NCBI GenBank assembly: GCA_024472245.1
Contig: JANBXD010000002.1
Span: 3,782,001-3,846,000, forward strand
DNA length: 64,000 bases
Direction: 5' to 3'
From: Beauveria sp. NWAFU-1
Lineage: Eukaryota > Ascomycota > Sordariomycetes > Hypocreales > Cordycipitaceae
Part shown: positions 44,685 through 57,099 of the stretch, in pieces
How the letters are laid out: every line of letters starts with the position of its first letter
Position numbering within the stretch: position 1 is the stretch's first letter
Translations under genes and position numbers: made by a program
Notes under the pieces: generated by a model
Database searches by the model: none
What the model saw: only the letters and a program-made list of their open reading frames with translations
Told to the model about the DNA's origin: nothing

Positions 44685-45287
44685 TCAATGATGCCGACGT
44701 AATTTGCCAAAGAGGCCCCGTGACGGCCTCGTCGAGGCGTCGTCGGGCGATGTGGGCGGCGTCTCCTCCTCGTCGCGTGCGGTCGTCGCAAAACTATCCC
44801 TAGCATGCTTGGAGGCTGTTGGGCTCGGCGGCGTTTCTATAATGGACGGCTGCGAGCCGCTGTGCTGACGCTGCTGCTGGGCGCCGCCGCCGCCCTCGCG
44901 CGTCGGGGCGTGCTGGAGGGTGCTGAGGCCGGTGGAGGGCACGAGCGAGACGGCGCTCGGGGTGGCGGCGAGTTGGACTGGGAGGGTTCCGTGGCCGAGC
45001 GTCTTCTTGTGCTTCTTGGAGCGGTGCAAAAAGGGGAGGGTGCTTCGCCTCATGACGAGGTCGGCGTGGACGTCATCCTGGCCGATGCAGGCGTTGGGGG
45101 ACAGGTCGGCGTCGGGGTGAGGGAGGGTCGTGTTGCGCCCTGCATTTCCAGTTAGCTTATCTTTTCCTTCATAAATCGCAAGGCCATCTCTTTTTTGAAT
45201 TTAATATTACGTACTTGATGAAAAAGGTTCTGGAAAGCCGGTGTCTCGTGGCTGGCGAATCGTGTGAACAGAGCTGGGACCAGACAT
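44685..45287 (-). CDS. Small unknown protein, Ser/Pro-rich with basic ends
   Basis: A 175-residue protein in two exons, 45287-45215 and 45139-44685, joined across a 75-nt intron (GTACGT donor, AAGCTAAC branch region, GCAG acceptor). The start is MSGPSSVHTIRQPRDTGFPE. Joining adds the acidic stretch PDADLSPNACIGQDDVHADL before a basic cluster (FLHRSKKHKK). The second half is rich in Gln, Gly, Ser and Pro, with SP and TP motifs that could be proline-directed kinase sites (ETPPSPTASK, EETPPTSPDD). It ends in a basic GLFGKLRRHH. There is no signal peptide or membrane segment. I do not recognise a family. It is probably largely disordered. Confidence 0.65.
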
Positions 45288-47369
45288 GGCTGCCGACGTA
45301 AGATGGAGATGAAATGCTATTGGCGACAGACTGGGCTATTGGACAGTTTGAATATAGATTTCGCCGATTGGTGTTGGTTTTGTTTCAATAAGCCCGTTGT
45401 AGCGTCACGAGATGGTGCGTTAATGGATGTCGTGCTGTAAAGGTGTAGGCTCAGCCCAGGTGTCATGTAGTCCAAGGCGATGGACGGGTGGCTGGCGACG
45501 GAAAGCCACGCTTCGGGAATAAATAAAACAGGCGCCTTGAGTATGCTGAAAAGTGACCGCCGACAAAATAAAAGTCAAACGGAAAGGCAAAAAGTAAAGC
45601 CCGGTGTCACACAATGTTTCTTTGGTGCGATATAAAACACAACAGAAGCGCGCGTGAAATCCCACAATGAATCAGGAGTGGCACGGGCGTAAACGGGGTT
45701 CCTAGGAGAAGGGGGAGAAGAATGAAGCAGGTCTTTCCGTTTAGGATGGCTGATTTGTGCAATGTGCTGTGCGTCGGATGCAGGTCGGAAAGAGAGGCAA
45801 AGAAGGGGGGAGCTGCTTTCGCAAGTACTTTTGGGCGTAAATTGTTGAGGAGGCGGCTTTGGTTTGCTCCGGCCTCAAGCGAGATGACGAGGCAGGCTGA
45901 GTCGAATCTGGGCCACAGTGGGTGTTTTGCGGCAGATGTAGGCTGACGCTGACGCAAACAATGTGTACTGGTAAGGGGAGAAAATGATATTTGCAAGTAA
46001 AGACAAGAAAGAAATTGCCTCTCTAATTGAGAACGGGGGCATCGCCTTGGTCAAGTACGTGGTGCGATTTCCCGGGGTAAACTACCTCTGTAATAACAGG
46101 TACCAGTCTCGGTACAACCACTGTGGCGGGTCTTTTGGGGGAAAACGTCATGGTCTCTTCGGATGCCACGAAATCCTGGCGCTTGCCCATATTGAATGCA
46201 CTGTATGATTGCATCTGCATGAAACTAGGCCGACCGAGGCCAAACGGGTGGGAAACATGCAATCTTGGCAAAGCATGGGCACGGCATGGATGGGCAAGGG
46301 GGGATCCCCTTGACGAGCTGGCCACTGGGACGATGCTGACAACCTACCTGGCGTGCCTGGGTAAGACAAGGGGGTCGACTGTCAAGGACACTATTCGTAG
46401 TTTATTCCGTGCAGAGTTGACAAAAAGCACATCCTTGGTGGCCCGAACCGAACAAGGCGTCGGCGGTTCGGATTTCGGCCGGCATCTCGTGGACAGGAGA
46501 TTCGACGCTGACATGGCTTGTAGATGGTCGATGGCTGGGCAGCGTTGTTGCATGCTACCATTTGCCATTGTCGCCTTTGCGAGACCGACCAACTATTAGT
46601 ACTAATCCTAGCCATGTGCCATCTTCCTCGCACATCTTGATGCGAAATCGGCAAACTTTACCCAGTAATTACGCCCTTTGGCCCTTTCCTCCACCCTTTC
46701 CCCAGCAACTACACCCCACTGTAGCAAGGCGCCGAGACCCACCGCCCGCCAAGGATTCCACGGAAACACGGCAACTCTTTCCAGCGCCACAGCGGTGTCT
46801 CCTTCTTCAAGAATTTATTACATTACAGAAGTCCGCCACCAGCCAGCTGTACACAGCTGACAGTCAACGACAATATCCCTAGACAGGCGGACATCGGAAT
46901 TCGGCTAGGGCTTTCTGCGCAGACGCGAGCTAGACTCAAAATCATCATCCGTCCTCTCATCCAACAGAGTACAGAAAAGTACACGACGCGACAATGATGG
47001 GGGTTCTGCAACTGTCGACATGATGCAAGTGCTGCGCCTCGCTGCGGGCCATTGGAGCGACCAGCTGGACAAGGGGCCAGCCTTTGCCTTTGTGTTGGCA
47101 CGCTACCACTACCAACTACCAACTGCCAAGCCCCTTTGTGACACTTGGTCATCGGCGCATATGACGTTGGCCTGAGCCAAGGCGTCTGAGGTTCAGAAAA
47201 AAAACATGAGGCAAGAAAACACGCAAAATACTCGAGTTCAACGTCTTTCTCGGTATCCTGTGCTGATCCCATCAGATCCGTTGCACGAGGCTACCCATGC
47301 AATTCGCGTTGCCATGCTAAAGCAAATAAAGAGCGCCAGTGCCCCCGTCAGTAGTAAAAGTCCAACCCG
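45288..47369. other. Intergenic region, no gene seen
   Basis: There are 2.1 kb between two minus-strand genes. Frames at 46023-46325 (-), 46123-46599 (+) and 46391-46654 (-) overlap each other and lack domain signals. It should contain the promoter of the small unknown gene and the 3' end of the APH-like gene. Confidence 0.45.
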
Positions 47370-48772
47370 TTATTTACTCGGAAACAAAATATCAAGAATT
47401 TTAGCCGTCATCTCCGCCAATCTTGCCTTTTCTTCTTCAATATCATCGTATAAGCCGTGCTCTTGCAAATACGACGTATATCGGTCTGATCTTCTCAATT
47501 GCTTCTCGGCCTGTGCTGCCAGCGCTGCATTCTTGTCGCCAGAAAAGAAAAAGGATATGATTTCGTCCCGCGAGTCCGTATACATTCTAGGGAATACAAA
47601 GTCGTAAAATAGACGCTCGAGTTTGGTCGGGTGACAGAATATTTGCGCCGTTGCGAGCGTGACGGGTTGCCCAATTCGCTTCCAATGACTCTTTAGCTCC
47701 TCATGCTTGCTGAGTCGCAGGGCCGTGTGAAAGCCCGACACAATCTCCCTGGGCGGTCTCAGGCACCCACGCCCGTCATGACCAGTCGTCCACGCCGGCG
47801 GCGTAAACAGGTGCTGCGGTACTGTTCCCGCAAACTCCCAGTCGATGATGCCCTGGATTCTGAGGTTCTCGTCGACAATAATGTTGGCATAGTGCAAGTC
47901 GGGATGTGTGAGGATGAATGAGGCGCCTTCGTGTGGCCGCAAGTCGCCCAGGCTTCGCCGAGCTTCAAGCTCCAGGTGGTTAAGTGCAAAGACTTGTTCT
48001 CTCACGTCGTTTAGCGTACCGCCAATCAAAGGCAAGCGAGCTGATTTAGACACGATGTCAAGTTGGTATTGTACATAGCTCTCGGCCGAATGGAGAATCC
48101 TTGGCCCCGAAACACTTCTACGTGTTGATACTACAAGCTCATTCTCTGCCATGCTGAGCAGTCCATCAACACGAGGGCCGTCATGTTCCTCGGAGCTCGG
48201 CATAAGCGATCCGGCGACAGAGAACCGAAGCTGGAAAATCTGGGAATAAATACTGATGAGATCCGAGAAGAGCTTCAGGCGTTGCTCTGGCTTGGCCTGG
48301 AGAACGTGTTTCATCGCCAAGGAGCGGCCTGGGATATAGTCACAGAGTAAGTATGGCTGCGAGACCAAGGGATCTGAAGTAACTCGCGCGTTCTTTCCGT
48401 AAGCCCAGACATTTGGAACCGATATGGAAGTATGTATTCGTATATACCTGCCAAATTAGACATGCCTTCAAACGCCAGGAAGCCGCTGTCGACTTACTCA
48501 AGCGTGGCTGCTTCGCTTTGTACTTTTGTCCAGCAATCGCGTACAGCTGGCCGAAGCGGCAAACGAAGCAATCTCTTGGGAATATCGCCGCTAAAGTCCA
48601 AACAAATGGATATGTTATAGCTCCCGCGTTCTATGCTGGAAACTTGGCATGGCAGGCCGCCGCTGTGAGAGGATGCCAACTGACAGACAGCATCCTTATC
48701 AATAGAGTCAACTATGGCGTCGCAGAGCTTTTCTATCTGCGCACGGGTGATGGGAAAGTGCTCTGGTTTCAT
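47370..48772 (-). CDS. APH-fold phosphotransferase family protein
   Basis: A 450-residue protein with an aminoglycoside-phosphotransferase/choline-kinase fold. There are two exons: 48772-48498 and 48447-47370, with a 50-nt intron (GTAAGT donor, GGCAG acceptor). The catalytic loop and metal-binding motifs are intact: HPDLHYAN (His273, Asp275, Asn280) followed by GIIDWEFAG (Asp294). The N-lobe includes an SSIERGSYNISICLDF-type strand pair near residue 50. Filamentous fungi have many such proteins of unknown substrate; they phosphorylate small molecules and do not imply antibiotic resistance. I chose ATG 48772 (ACCATGAAA, good context); an in-frame ATG at 48880 would add 36 residues. The gene is divergent from Cdc50, with 495 bp between starts. 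Confidence 0.8.
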
Positions 48773-49267
48773 GGTACGCTGCGGTCGCCGGCAGAGATGC
48801 TGGAGGCAGAGTGGAGGCCTTATTACTGCTGAGTGGTGACCAGCTTGGGCCACCAGAGGAGATGCAGGTTGCTTGTTCATTTATTCGATGAAAGAATTTA
48901 GCATGCTGAATAAACCGCCGTGTGCAATGTAATATATATGGTACAACAGAACTTCAAAAAGATATTTGCTTTGCATAATATTGCTTATTTCATATTGTTA
49001 ACAGTATTATACATGGCGTATGATGGGTGAGAAGGCAAGTCTAGCCCGAGTTGCACCGCCACCACCGCCACAGGCCGTTAGCTCTGCCCAGCGCCTGCCA
49101 CGCCACGCCTCGCCAGCTCAGCCCCTTGGAACACGACTTCCTAACAACCGGCTGGCCTCGAAGTCTTTCTCGCAACCGCAGCCTTTCAAATTTCATTCCA
49201 TCCCGAATCACAGTTCTCCGGCTTGAAAATCTACTCGTAATTTTGCTCGCCCGTCGAATCTCCCGAC
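48773..49267. promoter_or_regulatory. Divergent promoter region, APH-like / Cdc50
   Basis: The 495 bp between divergent starts hold both promoters. The plus-strand side is C-rich from 49060 to 49200, probably the Cdc50 leader. An AT-rich block lies at 48890-49015. Confidence 0.5.
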
Positions 49268-50854
49268 ATGTCTGACACTGCCCGCGACGTCGGTCATACC
49301 GACTCTCGGGACTCTCACGACTCTAACCCTCCGAACGGTTCGGAGAAGAAAAAGAGCCGCCGCCCAGCAAGTCAGTCGCTCGTCCGCGCGCTCATCATCC
49401 GGATGCGTTATGCCAAGAGCGATCATACAACAGGAGGCTGATACTGCCCCTACTACAGATACCGCGTTCCGTCAACAGCGACTAAAAGCATGGCAGTATG
49501 TTGCATCCACAACGCTGCTTGGCCTGCGCCGCATCAGGCGCGGCGCCCGCCATGCAACGTGGACGTTGCCGCTAACATGAGACTCGCAGACCGATCCTGA
49601 CGCCAAAGACGGTTATCCCGATCTATTTTGTCATTGGCATCATCTTTGCTCCCATCGGGGGGCTCCTTCTCTACGCCAACTCTCAAGTACGGATGCGCCG
49701 GAGTGTTGTTTTGCGCTGGCCCTTTGCTAATGCACGGGATAGGTACAAGAAATTAGAATCGACTACACAAAGTGCATCGCCGACGCTACCGACACATTCA
49801 GCGATATGCCCTCCAAAAACATCGAAATGGCCTTCAAAAACGGTAGCCTCAACGACGTCCAGCCGCAGTGGAAAAAGGAAACCGGCGTCAAGGTCAACAT
49901 CAGCAAGGCCGTCACCGTCGACACCGACATCTGCCACCTACGCTTCAGCATCCCCGACGACATGAAGCCGCCCGTGCTATTCTACTACGCTCTCACAAAC
50001 TTTTACCAGAACCACCGTCGCTACGTCGACTCGTTTGACGCCGAGCAGCTCAATGGCGCCGCACGTTCTTATTCGGATATTGACGGGTCCAAGTGCACGC
50101 CACTCAAAGTCAACTCGACGGTTCACAAGCCCATCTTCCCTTGCGGCCTGATTGCCAACTCCATGTTCAACGATACCTTCTCCAGCCCCAGGCTGATGAA
50201 CCCGCCCGGCTCCAACGCGCCCCGCGACTACACCATGAACAACAGCACCAACATCGCCTGGGCCAGCGACAAGGACCTCTACTCCAAGACAAAGTACACA
50301 CCCGCGGAAATCGTGCCCCCGCCCAACTGGCACACCAGATATCCGGACGGCTACACGGAGGAGAACCCGCCCCCGGATCTCAAGAACTGGGAGGCGTTCC
50401 AGGTCTGGATGCGCACGGCTGCACTGCCCGACTTTAGCAAGCTGTACCAGCGCAACGACGACGACACCATGGAGAAGGGAACGTATGAGATTGCCATTAA
50501 CGACTGTAAGATACAACGCCTATCCCAAATCGTGCTTCTTTTTCTCTTTCGACCCTTGCCCGCTAACACTGTACAGACTTCAGGGTGAGCGAGTTTGGCG
50601 GCACAAAGTCGGTCCTCATCACCACCCGCAGCATCATGGGCGGCCGCAATCCTTTCCTCGGCATCGCCTACATCGTCGTCGGCGGCGTCTGCATCATTCT
50701 CGGCGCCGTCTTCACCGCCACGCACCTCATCAAGCCCAGAAAACTCGGCGATCACACCTACCTCTCGTGGAACAACACCCCGACTGCCAAGTCGAGCGGC
50801 GGCCCCGCGACCGCCGTCGCCTCAGGCCGCGAGGTGCGTCCCGCTGAGGCCTAG
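49268..50854 (+). CDS. CDC50: Cdc50/Lem3-family flippase subunit
   Basis: A 425-residue non-catalytic subunit of P4-ATPase phospholipid flippases, needed for their ER exit and function. There are five exons: 49268-49370, 49459-49495, 49590-49686, 49743-50505 and 50577-50854. The second exon is only 37 nt; joined, it restores the family motif RRPANTAFRQQRLKAWQPIL. Two membrane segments flank a large lumenal domain: one at about 56-77 (VIPIYFVIGIIFAPIGGLLL) and one near the C-terminus (GIAYIVVGGVCIILGAVF). The lumenal part has the expected Cys residues and several NxS/T sites (NGS, NIS, NST, NNS). The first donor, GTCAGT, is unusual but fits the family alignment. Which flippase it serves (Drs2-, Dnf- or Neo1-type) cannot be read here. 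Confidence 0.94.
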
Positions 50855-51439
50855 ATGTCCGGCGCCAACCCTGCCGCGCCTGCACCTGCGGCTCAGATAC
50901 CCCAGGAGGGCTAGAGTTTTTTTTTCTTCTTCCTTTTTGTTTTGATTTTGGCCTTTTTTGTTTTTTATTGTCATGTACGACTACGTCACACCTGTTTCAT
51001 GTTATTTCATCATCCCCAGTAGCATCGAACAAGACACTGGAAGGCTAAAAAACACTGCACACCTCTTTCCAAGGATTTGCGGGTGAACGAGTTTTGGGAC
51101 GGGAGTTTGCTGTTTACACGCGCGGTTTTAGAAATTACCTCTATTCTTTTCAAGTCCGGTATCGATCAATAGGTTTAAAGAAATGCATACTTTCACGTTC
51201 AACTCGAGCCATGATATTGGGATATGGAATAAACTTGCTTGATTTCAGCGTGATTGTTCTTCTTCCATGACAGAAAAATTAAAGCAGCTACGCACCGCAT
51301 GAATCTTGGCAGAACAATACAAAAAAACAGAAAAATGTAGAAGCACAAAAATAAAGTAAATCGAACAGCCCACTTGCTTTTCCGCTCCCAAGGAAAAAGA
51401 CACATCACCCATTATACATTTGTGTTCCGCGCTTAGCCT
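50855..51439. other. Convergent 3' intergenic region
   Basis: There are 585 bases between the Cdc50 and Spt16 gene ends, with T-rich runs at 50917-50970 consistent with a 3' untranslated region. I see no coding sequence. Confidence 0.5.
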
Positions 51440-54400
51440 TTACTTTCTGCGCTTCTTGCTGGCGCCGCGCTCCTCGTCATCTAGGCCGCTCTCTCTGTCG
51501 CGCTTCTTGGCCTTCTTCTCGAGCTCGTCCCAGTCCTCCCCCTCCTCGTCCGAGTCAATCTCGGCGTCGCCGTCGTCGTCGTCGTCGCTCGCGTCGCTAC
51601 CGTACTCCGAGTCGTCTTCGCTCGACTCCGACGCCGCGTCAAGGTCGCCTTCGTCGACCTCGAAAGCCGACTCCTCCGACTCCTCCTCCGCGCCCTCGTC
51701 GTCCGAGTCGGCCTGCAAAAAGGACCAACCGCCGTCGACAAAGAACTGGTGCGTGTCGGCCGTAACCGTCTTCATAATCGTGGGCCAGTTGAGATTCAGG
51801 CGACCCTCGCTGTAGGCAATGTCGGAGGAGTCGAGGAAATCCTTGACTTGGTCGAGGGACTCGACGGGGATGGTATTGACGGCATATGGCGGACGCGTAA
51901 AGTCCTTGAAGACAAAGACCATGTCAAAGTTCTTGAGACCAAATTGGACACGTTCGAGATGCGCAATTTCAATATCCTCAATCGTGACAACCATGAAAGG
52001 TGGCTCTATCACCTGGATTAGGCAATCCGTCGTGGGCTGGATAAAGACATTGCTCTTGAACGGCACACCGTGGAATCCGAGATCCCGGATGGGCATGTCC
52101 ACTTCGATGCCCTCGCTGCGGCCGGCCTCGGCAATCTTTTGAGCGAACCCCTGAAACAGTCGGTCGAGTTCGGCACGACGGCGTCTCTCTTCTTGCTCGG
52201 CCTCAAACTCATCCTCGTCACCATAGCGATACTTGCGTTTCCGATTGCCAGTCTCGTCAAACTGGATGTCAGTCGCTTCGCGGTAGAATTGGACATCCTT
52301 TGTCTTCTTCTTGTTGCCGACGATGATAGGGTCCTTGAGGTGGATGTGAATGATGACAATGAGTTCATGCTGGCACGGCTGGAAAAATAAATGCTTGACG
52401 TTGGAGAAAAGGATGTCCACACGGTGCTGGGCGTTGAGCGGCGAGAGGTAGCGAATACCGTTCTGGTGAATTTCAACCTTGCCAGGCACGCGCTTACCCT
52501 CCATTGCTGGTCTGATGTAGACGTTGTCCAAGACTGCGGGTCGACGATTTCTAATTTCTGTGAGCTTGTCTTGTTCGACGACATCCTCCATGTCCTTCTT
52601 TTCTTGCTCCTTCTTGACAGCGTCGCGCTTCAAGTTAGAAATTTGTGTCGCAATCTCGCTATATCGATCGCCATCCGTAGAACGAAATGTCAGGCTGCGC
52701 ACAAAGTGGGCGTTGGCATCTTCGAAAGGCTGGTCGTCCTTGCGGCCAACACCCTGTCCGGGTGATAAGAAGTTGACGCGGAGAAATGAAAAGTCATTCT
52801 CATCGCTCTTGCTAGCATTCTTTATCGTGTTGATGTGGAACGGCACAGGCCGGCCCATGATGGGAAGCACAACCGTAGCGTTCTTGGTGTCAACAACAAT
52901 TTCCATATTTTTGACACGCACTGGGAACTGGTCGTCCCTCTTGTAGGAGTCAAAGCGCTTGAACTTTTTGACCTCGGAGCCATTCTTGTCGCTCTTGGCC
53001 TCTGAGAATCGAATAAGACCCTCCTTTTGCTTCTTAGCAGCAAGCTCTTTTTGATGGGCTTGGCGCTTGGCCTCGGCACCGTCGTCCACTTGAGTAGACC
53101 GCTCTGAACGAAGTCTTGAGCTGGTGATATTCTTCGTGGCAACAGCCCCAACACGAGAGTCGCGCTTCTCCTTTTTTGGTGTCGGCTGCTCCTCCTCGTC
53201 ATCTTTGAAGAAGAAAGAGTTGGCGTCGGCACTGGTAGGGGCTTCGGAGGTGAAGACAATGGGCTCAGCGCTTCTGACACGAACAGTGTCGTTGAGCACA
53301 AGCGAATAGGTCTTGGAGTTCTTGTCCTGGGGCTGCGGGTTCTCAATATCTTGGAACCCAGTATTGATGACCAAGGTCATGCCGTCCTTAAGAGTGCGTT
53401 GATTCTTGGCGCTGAGAACCAGAGTCGAGTCTCGATTCTCAAGGCCAACACCCCAGCCAACGTTTTTGAGGAAGTGCTTCTCCATTGTGGGACTCTTGCT
53501 TTTGATGATACTAAGAGCCTTGGCGTAAACATTCTTGGCTACAACACCGTCGCGCAGCTCCTGAATGACAGCGTTGTGAATCTGGTAGAGAAGTTTGTAG
53601 TTGTTCTCTTGCGATTTGTTCGGATCGACCAGGTACGTGCGGGCAATTGAGGAGCAGTACGACTTGTATCGCAGACCCATGGCAGCGACAATGATACCGG
53701 GATGCAGGTTGTCATCGTTGGAGTCGGAAGCGAATCGCAGATCAAACTTGCCACCACTCTGAATGGCGGGCCCAAGAATCCAGTCAAGCTGCGTGGCATC
53801 GAGATCAGCCGGCAGCTTTGTATTGTTCGGAAGCTGCACAGTCTTCCAGAACTTGTCGTCATCGAGCTTCTTGTCGACCTTGTCTGCAAGCGCGGAATGC
53901 TTGACCTGTTTCTCGGCATCGAGAATGCTCGACATTTCGTCCAGAAAGTATGGCGTCATCAAAGCAACGCAAGCTTTGGAAGCGGTTCGCATGGCTCGTA
54001 GCTCGTTTTCATCCTTGACGGAGAAGGCGTATGTGGAAAGGGCCAAGGAGGCATCAACTTGTTCGATGTCCTTGCAGTCCTCGGCAAAAGTCTTTTTCCA
54101 CTCGTCGACAAAAGGCCCCTTAGACGTGTCTCGAGTGATGGTAGCAACTTTCTTCTGCAGACAGGTTAGCTGTTGCTCACCGACGACAGCGCAATCACTT
54201 ACTCCAGATTCATTGATCTTGTCGGTGATTGTTTTCCACAGCTTGGCATTTGCATCGGTGTCTTTTCCCTTAGAGAGAATTTCGATGGGAAAACGGCCAC
54301 CCTTGAGCTGCTCCAGATGTTTGGCTGCGTCGCATTAGCGGGGTAAACTCGTGCGCTGCTGCCTAGACGAGGAATACCTTTCTTAGGCGTGGTGAGAATG

Positions 54401-54708
54401 TATAGAGTCTCTGTGGTGAAGAGCATCAGAGTCGTCGGGAACTCGTATCCGAGAAGCCAAAACTATCCATCTAGTAAGCAAAATGATGTCGCAAAGCTGC
54501 AGCGATCGTGAAAGTCGGCGTTACGCACATGCATGGCGTTGTTCTTGTGGAACTCGGGAATCTCTTCAACCTTGCCCATGAGAATGACCAGCGAGGTGGC
54601 GCCCTGGAAAAGGCCGCCATCCTTGGCTCGTAAGTCATTTTTCCATGATGTGACGAAGGAATTGATGCGCTCTTGGAAGAGCCTGCTATCGATCTTGATC
54701 TCCGCCAT
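51440..54708 (-). CDS. SPT16: Spt16, FACT histone chaperone large subunit
   Basis: A 1033-residue nuclear protein that, with Pob3, forms FACT, which loosens and rebuilds nucleosomes during transcription and replication. There are four exons: 54708-54529, 54462-54378, 54324-54203 and 54154-51440. Introns are 66, 53 and 48 nt, and frames agree. The N-terminal part has the inactive aminopeptidase-like fold (KIDSRLFQERI, FWLLGYEFPTTLM and SGGKFDLRFASDS). A dimerisation region and a Rtt106-like tandem PH module follow (for example DIQFDETGNRKRKYRYGDED and GLKNFDMVFVFKDF). The C-terminal tail is extremely acidic (Asp/Glu/Ser, about residues 935-1010) for H2A-H2B binding, and ends in a basic SKKRRK nuclear-localisation-like cluster. 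Length matches yeast Spt16 (1035). It is the largest coding region here. Confidence 0.97.
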
Positions 54709-55770
54709 CGCGAGGTGTGATGATGAAGCGGAAAATGTGGTAATAGACCGACAGGCAAAGACAGCTGGGTTAGGAGCTCTGGCTGTTGCGACGCGAGAAA
54801 ATGGCTGGCGCGTTAATGACCAGCGTGGTCACGTGAACCGGCGACGCGTTCCGGACTTCACTTTTCAACGATTCGGGAGGGTTCGAGACAGTCAATGGGG
54901 AACACGAAAAATGGAGCCGAAGATTTGAGAAGATAAAGAAAGAAATGCTCCCGTCTTGATATTTTTAAGTTTCAAATATCGTTGATTCTTTCCTTGCGCG
55001 GCCAATAAATCACTCTAGTCCATTCTGCATCTGGCGTCATAGTAAGCCAGGCGGCGCCACCACTAAGGAGAATTACACTGTTGGTCTCGAAAGTTTTTGA
55101 ATCGCAAACATGGATTGCCAAAAGTCAGAAGTAGAAAGAACTACGGCGGTTTTCGACGAAAACGCACACTTTCGATTCCTCTTCTTTCTGTTCCTCTCTT
55201 GTTTCAAAGAAGAGTAGCGAGAAAGACAATTGTTCCCGCGGAGCGCTCACGAGCGGCTTTGAGAGAAGTGGCTTTCTGCTATTCCGTACAGCTGCTATAA
55301 ATACTCGGGAGTAGTACTTGCCTACTTTATCTAAGTGGTCAGTCTAAATCTTGGTTAATGCATACACGTTGCAGAATCCGTCCGCAATACTTTGTCTTTT
55401 GGCGCAAATGCGAACGTCTATAGCAGCTTTGCGCCCAGGTGTCGCGTGTAAGTGGCTGGCCGTGCGGTCGCTCAATTCCGCATCGAATGAACGCCGAGCC
55501 CAAAGTATCGGGGCTTTTCCTAGAACCAGAAATAATCATACCTCAGTATTCAGTGGTTCGTTCCTTTTCCGAATACAGATGATATAGGTCAGTGCGGTTG
55601 CCGGCCTCCAGTGCCGAGCCGGAACCACTCCGTGAACTAGCGGCAAGTGTCCGTCTCCGCCAACAAAGCATTATCCAAGCATTATCCAAGCGGAACCTCG
55701 TGTAAACCGTCACACTTTTTATTTTTGCCTCTCGGATCTTTCATACGCAAAATCATAGAATATTGCCAAA
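54709..55770. other. Divergent intergenic region
   Basis: This is 1.06 kb between divergent Spt16 and the decarboxylase-family gene. No coding sequence was recognised. Both promoters lie here. Confidence 0.5.
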
Positions 55771-56469
55771 ATGAAGATTCCGTACGTCCCCAACCCGCCC
55801 AAGACGACGACGCCCGAGGACGCCGCTATCGTCGCCCGCATCCAAGCCCGCCGCGCCCCGCGCCCGCTCATCCCGCTGGACCTCGCGCTGCTGCACGCAC
55901 CGCCCGTCGCCGACGGCTGGAACTCATTTCTCGGCGCCATCCGCACGCAGACGTCCCTGCCAGATGACCTGCGCGAGCTGGCCATCTGCCGCGTCGCCGC
56001 GTGCAACAAGGCGTGGTTCGAGTGGGCGCACCACGCCCCGCTCGCTGTGCAGGGCGGCGTGAGTGCCGCGGCAATGGACGTGGTCAAGGCCGAGGCGCTG
56101 CCGGAGGCGAGGCCGGCGGCGCTGCTTAGCGACAAGCAGTGGGCGGTGCTGAGGTACACAGACGAGATGACGAGGCATGTCCAGGTCGAGGATGAGGTGT
56201 TTAAGCTGGTGAGGGCGCACTTTGACGATCGCGAGACGGTCGAGATTACGGCTACGGTGCGTATAAATCCCGAAACATATGGGGCTGTTTGTACTAATTG
56301 GTGTTGTAAATAGGTCAGCGCGTACAATTGTGTCAGCCGCTTCCTAGTAGCGCTCGACGGTGAGTTGTAAAAGATGGATTTTGAATGTGGTATCTAGTCT
56401 ACTTGGTGCTAACATAGTATGACAGTCGGCGAAAAGAATGGAACGGGCCCCGATGTTGCAGCTCATTAA
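55771..56469 (+). CDS. Carboxymuconolactone decarboxylase-family protein
   Basis: A 191-residue protein of the CMD/AhpD-like all-helical family. There are three exons: 55771-56256, 56314-56359 (46 nt) and 56426-56469, with introns of 57 and 66 nt. The last two exons add VSAYNCVSRFLVALDVGEK, which restores the usual C-terminal helix. The family core is LRELAICRVAACNKAWFEWAHHAPLA, with the typical Glu/Arg pattern and a W-x2-H. The AhpD CxxC pair is absent, so a peroxidase role like AhpD is unlikely. Family members include decarboxylases of aromatic lactones and many uncharacterised fungal proteins, sometimes in secondary-metabolite clusters, but no such cluster is visible here. No targeting signal was seen. 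Confidence 0.85.
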
Positions 56470-57099
56470 TAGATCAAATACTGGCATCTAGGAAACAAGG
56501 CTACATAGGACAATGCAAGGGGGGGTAAGAGCGTGAAGCGTCGAACAGGAGGCCAACAACAATGAAAGCCCATGACATGAACTTCCAAGATGTCGGCTAC
56601 AGTATAAAAGTCAAAGAAATATCAAGTGGAAATATCGAAGGGAATTGAAGAAAAAGCCAAGTCGGCATCAGCTTGAACAGGCTTGAGGGGAAATGACAAG
56701 GGGTATATGGTCTAAGTGAAGTGAAGAAGGGAGGAAGCGTAGCATCATGAAATGAAGTGGAGCAAAGAACAATAGAGGGCAAACAAGCAGAAAGCTCTAT
56801 CCAACAAGCAGCTGTCTCAGAGTGAGAGCCGCCCAAGTCTCTCGAATCCGCAGATCTTGTCTGAAAACAGGATCCTTTATGTGTCGGTTTATATCGCATG
56901 TGCCGTCGTTGTATGACCAAAACGCAAACAAAACTGTGAAAGGGAAGTGCAAAAAGCTGTCTATAAATCGTTTGCCACGTGGCGTCATCGTACAACAGGT
57001 TCCGTCATTAAAAAAGGAATGTTTGACAGGTATCGGCTTGTCGGGGAAAAAGGACTTAGAGTTCATTCAAGGCGTGGGCTTCGTGAAACATGAGACGAG
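56470..57099. other. Convergent 3' intergenic region
   Basis: There are 630 bases between two gene ends. Open frames on both strands overlap and have no domain character. Confidence 0.45.
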
